Assembly (NCBI GenBank): GCA_964343195.1
Contig: CAYFIR010000080.1
Location: 1 to 31,201 of the forward strand
Source: CAYVAP01 sp964343195
GTDB lineage: Bacteria > Bacteroidota > Bacteroidia > J057
DNA: 31,201 nt
Direction: 5' to 3'
The notes beneath the pieces are model-generated. The model did not search any database. It was not told where the DNA came from and was given only the letters and a program-made list of their open reading frames with translations. How positions within the stretch are numbered: position 1 is the first letter of the stretch; every line of letters starts with the position of its first letter. Positions 7,598-15,404 of the stretch are shown piece by piece. The translations under genes were made by a program, and so were the position numbers.

Positions 7598-8833
7598 GTG
7601 CCCAATATCAAACTAGATTTTGCCCGCAGGTACCTCTTCTCCCGGAAGTCCAGCAACGCCATCAACCTGATCACATGGGTGTCGATGATTGGCATCGGCA
7701 TCGGTACCGCTGCGCTGATCCTGGTGCTGTCGGTATTCAACGGGCTGACAGATTTTATCGAAGGGCTTTTTGCCTCGGTGGATCCTGAGATCAAGATTGT
7801 GGCGACCCTGGGGAAGACCTTTGAAGAGCAACCTGGAATGGCAGACAGCCTGCTGGCACATCCGGACGTGGTATCCCTAACCCGTACCCTGGAAGGGAGA
7901 ATCTGGATGGAGTACCAGGATCGGCAGACATTTGCTTCGCTGAAGGGAGTCGAAGACAATTTTGGCCAGGTCAATACCCTGGAAGAAAACGTGTTTGGAG
8001 GTTCCTATACCTTCGCACCTCGTAGCGGGGTCACGCAGGCAGTTTTGGGCAACATCATCGCACATCAGCTTAGCGCCAACGTCGAGGACGAAAACAACCC
8101 CATCAGGGTGTATTACCTCCCCCAAAATTCCAGGGGTCGAGACCTCCGGGCAGATGCGCGGGTGGAACAGATATTTCCGGCAGGCTATTTCAGTATCCAG
8201 AAGGAATACGACGAAAAATACGTTTTCACCAGCCTGAACTTCGTCCAGAAATTCTTTGAGCTTGAAAACCACCTCTCCGCTTACGAACTGCGCCTCACCG
8301 ATATTAAACGTGCCGAAGCCGTTCAGGAGGATTTACAGGCACTTCTTGGACCCGATTTCGAGGTACAAACATGGTATGAGCAGCATGCGGCGCTTTACCG
8401 GGTCATGAAAAATGAAAAATTCATCAGTTACCTGATTTTGGTGCTGATGCTCAGCATCCTGGCGATCAACATAGTTGGGGGACTCTCCATGATTGTCATG
8501 GAAAAAACCCGAGACATCGCCGTGCTCAAGTCCATGGGAGCGACTTCAAGACTCGTCCGTAGGGTTTTTGAAAACCTGGGGCTGTTGGTGGGAGCCATCG
8601 GAGGCGGCCTGGGGGCTATATTGGCACTTCTTCTTGGACTTGGGCAAAAATACCTGGGCTTTGTCTCGCTTCAGGGAGGAGAGTCGTTCAGGGTAAAGGC
8701 CTTCCCGATCGAGCTGCAACTATGGGACTTTGTCCTGGTACTGGTGACAGTTGTCGTTCTGGCTGGAATTGCTTCCATCTACCCAGCCATACAGGCAGCC
8801 CGCATCCAGGTAGTTGAAGGATTGAGAAACTGA
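7598..8833 (+). CDS. LolC/LolE-type lipoprotein-releasing ABC permease (FtsX family)
   Basis: A 411-residue inner-membrane subunit of the ABC system that extracts lipoproteins for delivery to the outer membrane, or a close FtsX/MacB relative. The layout is classical: one N-terminal membrane helix after the ARRYLFSRKSSNAINLI entry (about 20-48), a periplasmic domain to about 270, then three C-terminal helices. The coupling segment EKTRDIAVLKSMGAT contacts the ATPase, and IYPAIQAARIQVVEGLR closes the protein. The start is GTG at 7598; no ATG gives the full N-terminal motif. The ATPase partner (LolD) is not in the window. Its TGA directly abuts the stop of the opposite-strand gene (TGATCA), leaving no spacer. 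Confidence 0.88.
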   Translation: MPNIKLDFARRYLFSRKSSNAINLITWVSMIGIGIGTAALILVLSVFNGLTDFIEGLFASVDPEIKIVATLGKTFEEQPGMADSLLAHPDVVSLTRTLEGRIWMEYQDRQTFASLKGVEDNFGQVNTLEENVFGGSYTFAPRSGVTQAVLGNIIAHQLSANVEDENNPIRVYYLPQNSRGRDLRADARVEQIFPAGYFSIQKEYDEKYVFTSLNFVQKFFELENHLSAYELRLTDIKRAEAVQEDLQALLGPDFEVQTWYEQHAALYRVMKNEKFISYLILVLMLSILAINIVGGLSMIVMEKTRDIAVLKSMGATSRLVRRVFENLGLLVGAIGGGLGAILALLLGLGQKYLGFVSLQGGESFRVKAFPIELQLWDFVLVLVTVVVLAGIASIYPAIQAARIQVVEGLRN

Positions 8834-10813
8834 TCAGTTTCCCTGCTGAAAACGTTTTTTTAGCTGATCCAGATTTTCCCCTGTTTGAAGATCCCGGTAG
8901 AGGCGAGCCATAAATCCATCTTCTGGCCATAGTTCAAGAAAATATCCCACAAACTCCTCGGCATCCTGGTAGGCCTCTGCCTCCAGTGCCACATGAATGG
9001 CCATGCGGTAGGCTTTTTCGTAGGTGGGATACCGTACCCCTATCAATAGCTTGCTGTACTGATGGGCTTCTGCATATTGTCCCAGCATGAAATGTGCCAC
9101 CACCAGATGATAGACATTGCGGCTGAGAGTCGGCATGTAGGAATAGGCTTCCTGAAAATATGGCAAAGCAAGACCGGGATCATGGGTCGTGTTTAAAACG
9201 TATATGCCAGCGTCCATGATCAGATCTGCATACTGGAGGTCTTCCGTTGGGGTGGCGAATGGTCGCAGATCCTTAATCGCCTTAAGCCGTCTTTGCTGGC
9301 TGGAGTCCGCAGAGGGATACAGGCTAAAGGAGTCCTCAAAGATGGTGCTGGCTCCAATCCAATAGGTTTTAAATTCTCGTCTCGCTTCGGATTCCAGGCG
9401 ATTGGCCATAGACTGATGATGGGCATTTACCCAAAATACAGCTGCTCCCATCCATACAATTGCCAGTGTCATCCATTTTCCAAAGTACCCCTGATCGGAG
9501 TTCTTCTCCCAGAGTTTGGCCAACTGGACCGCCAGAATCAGTACCCAAACCGCTGGAAGCGAGAACAGGTCCCAGTCAATCTGCATGGAGAGAAGTGGGT
9601 TCAGGACGAAAAATGCTCCCATATACGTCAGTAGCACCAGGCCAAGCAACCGGAGTAAGTCAAAACGGGGGGAGGGATCGGTTAATTTCTGGAGCCCCCC
9701 CATCAAAATCCACAGCCATGCAGGAGCAGACCAGATAAACAGAAGCATCAGATAATCCCATATATGTGCCAGCGAAAACAGGGTGTACTGATCCAATGGA
9801 GCGGGCTCTGATGTCACCACCGGAATGACCAGCGCCTCCTCGAGGGTATCCGAGGTATAGGTCCGCCCACTATACCCTGGATATACGACCAGCGCAAGTA
9901 GTAGTATTCCGGCAATGCCGATTGGCAGCAGCAGTTGCAGGAGGAATTTTCCTGGCTTGAGGAACTCCCTGCTTGCCGGCAATAGTTTGTAAAGGGTGAT
10001 CAGAATGCCAGGCAGAATAAGCAGTAGCGAGGTAATATGTAGTTTGGCAGCCAGCAAGGTCATCCCCCACACCCAAATCAGGTTACTCTTTTTCCCGGAA
10101 TGCCAGGCATTTACGAGTACAATTCCATACCCAAGTAGTACGAGAAAACTGAGCGGGTAAAACTCGGCATGGCGGTAAAACACCTGGGTAAAGGGGGCAG
10201 CCAATCCCATGACCCAAAGGCTCCAGGCCAGGCCATTTGACTTCACCTCTTTCCCGATCCACCAGGTCCAAAGTCCGACAAAAGCTGCTCCCGCAGCCGT
10301 ATTCACCCACAGAAACGCCTTTAGCACACTGCTCTCTCCCAATATTGCCACGACCTGAGAAATGCCAATAATGGTGTTGGAGCCAATTTTGGGATCGAAA
10401 AAATTCAGGTAGAAAAGATTCTCCCAAATCCGGGAGTCCCAGCCGATCAACCCTACCGCCATGTCTGTGCGGTTGAACCGTGCATCCCCAAAGGAGTCTA
10501 TCACCATGGGAAATGCATTGATGATGAGTAGATATAGCAGGCCAACAATCCACGGAAACACCTTCTGAGTCGAAGGAAATCCAATGCGGATTCTTTCAAG
10601 CGGGTTCTTATCCCGGGGGATCCAGGCCATAACGGCCAACAGCATCCCTATCCCTGCCCAGAGCCACTGCCCAGGCTTGGGCAAAAACACCCAGTGATGC
10701 GTCCCCCAAAATTCTTCCGGCATCCCTATTGAAGCCAGGTAGGGAACAAACAGCAGGAATGTCAGGGAGACACGAGTCGGAAAATTCAATCCAGTGGATG
10801 ATCTAGCAGTCAT
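8834..10813 (-). CDS. Polytopic membrane protein with C-terminal TPR-like tail (GT-C-like?)
   Basis: A 659-residue protein with about 11-12 hydrophobic helices over residues 15-500, then a soluble tail (about 525-659) of helix pairs such as ALPYFQEAYSYMP and MLGQYAEAHQYSKLLIG that look like tetratricopeptide repeats. The topology and the first external loop (acidic SFGDARFNRTD, about residue 105) resemble GT-C fold glycosyltransferases, which use polyprenyl-phosphate sugars; this is inference, as no diagnostic motif was confirmed. It is alone on its strand and converges with zero spacing on the LolC/E-type gene. A weak -7-like TATTTTTA (10833-10840, - strand) lies upstream. An alternative is a membrane protein of unknown function common in Bacteroidota. 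Confidence 0.75.
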   Translation of the reverse strand: MTARSSTGLNFPTRVSLTFLLFVPYLASIGMPEEFWGTHHWVFLPKPGQWLWAGIGMLLAVMAWIPRDKNPLERIRIGFPSTQKVFPWIVGLLYLLIINAFPMVIDSFGDARFNRTDMAVGLIGWDSRIWENLFYLNFFDPKIGSNTIIGISQVVAILGESSVLKAFLWVNTAAGAAFVGLWTWWIGKEVKSNGLAWSLWVMGLAAPFTQVFYRHAEFYPLSFLVLLGYGIVLVNAWHSGKKSNLIWVWGMTLLAAKLHITSLLLILPGILITLYKLLPASREFLKPGKFLLQLLLPIGIAGILLLALVVYPGYSGRTYTSDTLEEALVIPVVTSEPAPLDQYTLFSLAHIWDYLMLLFIWSAPAWLWILMGGLQKLTDPSPRFDLLRLLGLVLLTYMGAFFVLNPLLSMQIDWDLFSLPAVWVLILAVQLAKLWEKNSDQGYFGKWMTLAIVWMGAAVFWVNAHHQSMANRLESEARREFKTYWIGASTIFEDSFSLYPSADSSQQRRLKAIKDLRPFATPTEDLQYADLIMDAGIYVLNTTHDPGLALPYFQEAYSYMPTLSRNVYHLVVAHFMLGQYAEAHQYSKLLIGVRYPTYEKAYRMAIHVALEAEAYQDAEEFVGYFLELWPEDGFMARLYRDLQTGENLDQLKKRFQQGN

Positions 10814-10911
10814 TGGGGGATCCTAATGGGCCTAAAAATAGGGCTTTTTTAGAATTGAGAAATTACACGGAACCTTTCTTCAGGTAGATATTGAGACAGA
10901 AAATAGAATAA

Positions 10912-10937
10912 CCACTGCCTTCCGGGGAAGGCAGTGG
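10912..10937 (-). terminator. Perfect 12-bp hairpin ending the surface-protein operon
   Basis: CCACTGCCTTCC (10912-10923) and GGAAGGCAGTGG (10926-10937) are perfectly complementary around GG. On the - strand the hairpin follows the T9SS cargo gene by 22 bp and is followed by a T-rich tail (TTATTCTATTTTCTG), so it probably terminates that transcript. Confidence 0.75.
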
Positions 10938-10959
10938 CGGTAATTTATCGAAATTGGAC

Positions 10960-12744
10960 CTATTGCTTAACAATGGTCTTGCCATACACCTCTTGCTGAC
11001 CAGTGGTCAGGATCAGTTGATAAGCTCCAGCCGGTAGTTGTGAGAGTTGCTGGTTCAGGTCCAGGTTTACGGATTGCAGCGGGCCATCCTGCATCCAGAC
11101 TCTTTTTCCTTCCTGAGACCATAAAATCGCGGTTACACCTTCCGAATAGCCATTCAGATCCAGGGTTACATCTCCTTTGGATGGATTGGGATAAACGGTC
11201 AACTCCCGCATTTCTTCCCCCGCTGCTACATACTTGATGGAACTGTAGGCAAACGCTCCATCCAGGTCAATCTGACGAAGTCGGTAATAGGCTCCCTCCC
11301 TGTTGATGTGCTCAAATCGGTAGTCCTTTAAGGTTTCCGAGTCTCCGGCTCCTGGTACAAACCCGATGGTCTGGAATTCTACAGCGTCAAAACTATACTC
11401 TACCTCAAAGCCTTTATTGTTCACCTCCTGTGTGGTGATCCAGTCTAGTTGCACATTGGCAGGGTCGAGACGAATAGCGTCAAAACTCAACAGGGTAACT
11501 GGAAAAGGGAAATCGGTGTCAAAAGCTTGTGAGAAAATCCCGTAACCATCTCCTTCTGTTGTACCGAGAGCCTCATGTGTTCCTCCCTGCCAGATATACT
11601 GTGCATCTCCCATAACCAGCGGATTGGAGGCTACGGCTGGATTCATCTGATTTTCAGCTGTGGTAGTATTCACCAGGGTCTCGCTCTCGACAATGATGCC
11701 GGGGTTCTTCATGACAGCGGTATAGATGCCGCCAGCATCTCCATCCTGATCAAAACTGGTCCATGCCAACACATAAAACCCACTACTGGTAGGGCTCGCA
11801 TCTACATGCTGCTGCGTTCCGGCAGTCGTAGAATTAACCCGTACCTCCGGGCTCGTAGCAACTCCCAGATAGTCATATACCCGAGCATAAATCCCGTAAT
11901 CATCACCATCCTGCCCATAACTGGCCCAGGAAATAAGGAAGGCACCACCGCCATCCATCGCAACAGTTGGCTCCAACTGGTGACCCGCAGTAGTGGTATT
12001 TACCCCAAACTCAGCCCCGATGGCTACACCTGCTCCCGTAAATCGTCGGGCATAAATGCCATACCCGCTGCCATCCTGTCCCAGGCTCTGCCAGGTCACC
12101 ACGACTTCTCCTGTACCTTCGTCCACTGCGATATCAGGGTTCATCTGACGATTGACAGGGGTATTATTCACCAGTACGTCACCTGTAATGGCTGTTCCTG
12201 ATGAATTAAATGCTTTCATGAAGATTTCTCCTTCACTTTCCCAGGTGATGTAAAAATCACCGGTACTACGCATCGCTACCTGAGGGGTGGTTTGATTTCC
12301 CAGCGTAGAAAAATGCAGGAGTGATTCTCCTACAATCACCCCTGTACCTACGTTTCGGAGGGTAAAATAAACGCCCCATCCGCTGCCATCCTGATTCAGG
12401 CTCTGCCAGGCTACCACGTAATTGCCATTGTCCAATAAAGCCACGGCAGGGTTTCGCTGGTCATTGGAGGTAGTAGAGTTTACTACGAAATCAGCCAGTA
12501 CAACTGTACCTGCACTGTTGAAAACCTTGGCGATAATTCCATTTGCACTCCCGTCTCCAAGCTGAGATTGCCATGCGGTTATATACCGACCGGACGCGGT
12601 CATGCTGATGGCTGGGTTTTTCTGGGCATTGGCGGTAGTGGTATTCAGGCCCGACTCAACACCTGAACTTGAAAGTTGGGCATATGCGGGACTAAGAAGG
12701 AGGGCCCAGAAGGCCATCCCTAACCAAAATTTCATTTTTCTCAT
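10960..12744 (-). CDS. T9SS-exported seven-repeat surface protein
   Basis: A 594-residue secreted protein. A signal peptide (about 1-22) precedes seven tandem units of 50-60 residues (about 30-410). The units share N-T/S-T-T-x-x-x-Q-x-x-P-x-V-A ... W-x-S-x-x-Q-D-G-S-G-x-G-I-Y-A-R. The third unit lacks the QDGSG loop, and the seventh has a shortened, altered form of it. This repeat is widespread in large bacterial surface proteins; seven copies would suit a seven-bladed propeller (inference), and the Asp/Gly loops could bind calcium. A PVTLLSF...YYRLRQIDLDG module (about 412-510) and a type A Por sorting domain (TVYPNPSKGDVTLDL to the final KTIVKQ, about 515-594) follow. It should therefore cross the outer membrane by T9SS and stay on the surface or be released. 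It is second in an operon, 31 bp behind the S74 protein gene. Confidence 0.9.
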   Translation of the reverse strand: MRKMKFWLGMAFWALLLSPAYAQLSSSGVESGLNTTTANAQKNPAISMTASGRYITAWQSQLGDGSANGIIAKVFNSAGTVVLADFVVNSTTSNDQRNPAVALLDNGNYVVAWQSLNQDGSGWGVYFTLRNVGTGVIVGESLLHFSTLGNQTTPQVAMRSTGDFYITWESEGEIFMKAFNSSGTAITGDVLVNNTPVNRQMNPDIAVDEGTGEVVVTWQSLGQDGSGYGIYARRFTGAGVAIGAEFGVNTTTAGHQLEPTVAMDGGGAFLISWASYGQDGDDYGIYARVYDYLGVATSPEVRVNSTTAGTQQHVDASPTSSGFYVLAWTSFDQDGDAGGIYTAVMKNPGIIVESETLVNTTTAENQMNPAVASNPLVMGDAQYIWQGGTHEALGTTEGDGYGIFSQAFDTDFPFPVTLLSFDAIRLDPANVQLDWITTQEVNNKGFEVEYSFDAVEFQTIGFVPGAGDSETLKDYRFEHINREGAYYRLRQIDLDGAFAYSSIKYVAAGEEMRELTVYPNPSKGDVTLDLNGYSEGVTAILWSQEGKRVWMQDGPLQSVNLDLNQQLSQLPAGAYQLILTTGQQEVYGKTIVKQ

Positions 12745-12775
12745 TTTCTTCTCTTAAAAAGCCAGGTAGATACTT

Positions 12776-14566
12776 TTATTGATCGGACTTGTCTACGGAA
12801 GCATTCAGTTGCTCACGTTGCATAAACAGAGCTTCCAACTGCTGCATGCGCTGCTCCATTTCCATCACCCTGGCTTCATATTGCTGATTTATCGCCTGGT
12901 TTTGAGCTTCCAGTTCAGAAATTCTGGCTTCATATTCCTCATTAATCGTTTGTTGAGAGGCCAACTCTTCTGCCTGTGATTCTACCAGGTTGTTCAGTTC
13001 CTGTACCGACTTGACCAGTGGTACCACAAACTCTGCATAGCGCAGGCCATAAGCCTGGGTCTCAGGATTCTCGGGGATCTTCACTCCGCTGAAGTCATAC
13101 CCCAGGTTTTGTGCGGCGCGCTCTACTTCCTGGGCGATAAAGCCGGAATATTGAACGGTAGCTTTTTCTGCTCCCGCCTCCTGTAATTCTTCAGGTAACT
13201 CCGCCCCATTAGTAAAGGATTGAAGCGCATCGATGTCAAAGTTATACGTCACTGGACGCAGGGACTCAATGAAGTCCAGCCCCGGTACATTTTCGGTGAC
13301 ATTGGTCTTGAAACGGCCATCGGAGGTCGCAGTCCAGTTAACCGTCCCACCAATAGAAGCAGTGGTAGCATTGCCCAGGTACACTTCATTGTCCGCGGTC
13401 AGGGTTTGCTGAGATCCGATGACAATGGAGTTATTGCCCGTGAGACTGACTGCACGCCCCAATCCAATGCTCTCGGTTCCATTTATAACTATTTGTCGGC
13501 CTATCCCGATGGAGTTGTTGCCTGTGACACGACCAATATACCCTACAGATATAGCTCCATCTGAGGAGGCATGCGCATCTGAACCAATTGAAATAGCCCT
13601 TACCTGAGATTCTGTAGAGTATCCAAGTGTAGTGGCATCATCACCACGGACCATGGTTGTACCTCCCATAATTCCGGTAGTAGCCCCACCAGCTCCTATG
13701 AAGGTACAACGTGAACGGTTGGTACTATTGAAATCAGCGTAGGCTCCCATGCCGACATTATCCTCCCCCACACGGTTCCTAAATCCGGCTGCGGCTCCTA
13801 CGTAAGTGTTCCGGTTAGCGTTACCGGTAGCATTGGTACGGTTGTTATCCCACCCGGCATATGCCCCTACAAAGGTATTGTAGTCTGCATGCTCAGTCGC
13901 GGCACCTGCAGCGGCACCCAGGGCAGTATTGTAGATACCCGCCCCACAATCTATTAGAGAAGAGTCACCAATTGAGGTGTTATGGTGCCCATTGCTGTTG
14001 TCGTACCCGGCTTCGTTTCCGACAAAGGTGTTCCGATAGCCTAGAGTGTTGGTTCTGCCTGCGGTGCTACCTACGAAGGTATTATCGTCCCCGTCAGTAT
14101 TGTTGTATCCCGCATCCTCCCCTATGAAGGTATTGTCGCGACCTGTGGTATTTAGGTACCCCGCAGTCTCACCGACAAAGGTATTGTCGACTCCACTGGT
14201 ATTATTCAGCCCTGCGTCTACCCCGATGAAGGTGTTATCGGTTGCGGTATTGGCGCGTCCGGCTCGGGTTCCGACAAAAGTGTTATCCGTTCCAGTGGTA
14301 TTGGAACGACCCGCATCCTGTCCGAGGAAGGTGTTATCTGAGGCTGAGGAATTGCTAAAACCAGCCTGCTCTCCCAAAAATACATTGTTGGAGCCAGAGG
14401 AATTGCTCCTCCCGGCAGAGTCTCCAATAAAGGTGTTGTAATCTCCTGTAGAAAGTGAGGCTCCCGCTCCCGAACCGAGAGTCTCGTTTAATGTCTGAGC
14501 AAACAAAGGAGTTTGAAAAAGGAGAATTGTCAGTGCAAGTATTGACGTGGATAAAAGTTGCTTCAT
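12776..14566 (-). CDS. YadA-head-like repeat protein with S74 autoprotease and coiled coil
   Basis: A 596-residue secreted protein. A signal peptide (about 1-24) is followed by about 10-12 units of 16-17 residues with the pattern D/N-N-T-F-I/V-G-x-x-A-G-x-x-N-T-T-G (about 30-260), then further left-handed-helix-like repeats typical of trimeric autotransporter heads (SIGLGRAV, SIVIGSQQ). Next comes a peptidase S74 / intramolecular chaperone domain. It starts at S415-D416 in SDGRFKTNV, the self-cleavage signature, and continues with LRPVTYNFD, YSGFIAQEVE and YAEFVVPLVKSVQELN. A long coiled coil (about 490-585) closes it. S74 domains guide trimerisation and are often cut off. No membrane anchor or T9SS tail is visible, so how it reaches or stays on the surface is open. 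Cotranscribed with the downstream T9SS cargo gene. Confidence 0.9.
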   Translation of the reverse strand: MKQLLSTSILALTILLFQTPLFAQTLNETLGSGAGASLSTGDYNTFIGDSAGRSNSSGSNNVFLGEQAGFSNSSASDNTFLGQDAGRSNTTGTDNTFVGTRAGRANTATDNTFIGVDAGLNNTSGVDNTFVGETAGYLNTTGRDNTFIGEDAGYNNTDGDDNTFVGSTAGRTNTLGYRNTFVGNEAGYDNSNGHHNTSIGDSSLIDCGAGIYNTALGAAAGAATEHADYNTFVGAYAGWDNNRTNATGNANRNTYVGAAAGFRNRVGEDNVGMGAYADFNSTNRSRCTFIGAGGATTGIMGGTTMVRGDDATTLGYSTESQVRAISIGSDAHASSDGAISVGYIGRVTGNNSIGIGRQIVINGTESIGLGRAVSLTGNNSIVIGSQQTLTADNEVYLGNATTASIGGTVNWTATSDGRFKTNVTENVPGLDFIESLRPVTYNFDIDALQSFTNGAELPEELQEAGAEKATVQYSGFIAQEVERAAQNLGYDFSGVKIPENPETQAYGLRYAEFVVPLVKSVQELNNLVESQAEELASQQTINEEYEARISELEAQNQAINQQYEARVMEMEQRMQQLEALFMQREQLNASVDKSDQ

Positions 14567-14927
14567 GATAAATTTCGAAGATGTGTTAGTATAATTCCAA
14601 GGTGGGTATCGTGTTGCCTTCGATAAAAGAACGGAAGTAGGGAGTGTATTTTTTATTTACAGATTTTGCATTAAACATGGATCACAGGAGGATTTGGGGG
14701 TCAGCGATGTAATAGGAAGAGGACTGACTGTTACTCCTAAAACACTTTGAGAATCCCCAAACTCACAAATTCGGATGTTGTAATTAACGTACATTTACTC
14801 AAAATATGCAATATTTTCGAAATTCGTACTAAAATTCTTACATCATCTGTTCACCATTTGATCTTAGCTGCAAAAATCTGGTGATCATTGGCTTCCGCCT
14901 TCCAACACCTTAACCCTCCATTTTTTC
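14567..14927. other. 361-bp divergent intergenic region, no gene seen
   Basis: An AT-rich spacer between the S74 protein gene (-) and the GNAT gene (+). It must hold both promoters. I found no perfect TTTG / TAnnTTTG pair; the closest box is TATTTTG on the - strand (one base short), near 14800. AT-rich symmetric words such as AATATTTTCGAAATT lie at 14811-14826. No ORF, RNA gene or tandem repeat is evident. Confidence 0.6.
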
Positions 14928-15404
14928 ATGCAACAAAAGCTTTACACGCGGCTTAGCTCCCAGCAACTCTCCCAACTCACCGAACTTTGGAATCAGGAAT
15001 ACCCTGCCCAGCTTCAACATAGGGACCCACTCAGCCTTAAATCTTACCTTCATACCCTGCCCCATCCTGAGCATATTCTATTGTTAGAAAATGGAGTGAT
15101 TTGTGGATGGCTGTTTACCTTTGACCGGGAGGAAGATCGCTGGTTTGGGATGATGGTCAGGCGGGAACAGCAGGGCAAGGGCCTGGGAAGGCAACTACTG
15201 GAGGAGGCCATGAAAAGGGAACCCCACCTCAACGGATGGGCAGTCGATGTAGCAGGCTACCAGAAAGCAGATGGCTCCGCCTATTCTTCTCCCCTCCCCT
15301 TTTACCTGCGGATGGGATTTAAAGTGATTCCTGGGGAGCGATTCGAAACCGAAGCACTCTCTACAGTAAAAATTGTCTGGTCCAGATCTGATCAGAAGGG
15401 ATAG
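14928..15404 (+). CDS. GNAT-family N-acetyltransferase
   Basis: A 158-residue cytoplasmic protein that fits the acetyl-CoA-dependent GNAT fold. Strand 4 and motif A read WFGMMVRREQQGKGLGRQLL (about 72-91), with the pyrophosphate-binding Q-x-x-G-x-G. The late FYLRMGFKVIPG (about 128-139) is the family's usual motif B region. The substrate cannot be read from the sequence. Its last 13 bases overlap the end of the convergent tamL gene, so the two transcripts are antisense at their 3' ends. Confidence 0.88.
   Translation: MQQKLYTRLSSQQLSQLTELWNQEYPAQLQHRDPLSLKSYLHTLPHPEHILLLENGVICGWLFTFDREEDRWFGMMVRREQQGKGLGRQLLEEAMKREPHLNGWAVDVAGYQKADGSAYSSPLPFYLRMGFKVIPGERFETEALSTVKIVWSRSDQKG

Noticed and set aside
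10830..10850. GCCTA-AAAA-TAGGGC hairpin followed by TTTTTT on the + strand
   Set aside because: No + strand transcript is expected there; it is more likely the 5' region (with a weak -7-like box) of the - strand membrane protein gene.
11575..12201. A 208-codon open frame on the + strand
   Set aside because: It is antisense to the repeat-rich T9SS cargo gene; the repeats keep the opposite frame open. No recognisable domain.
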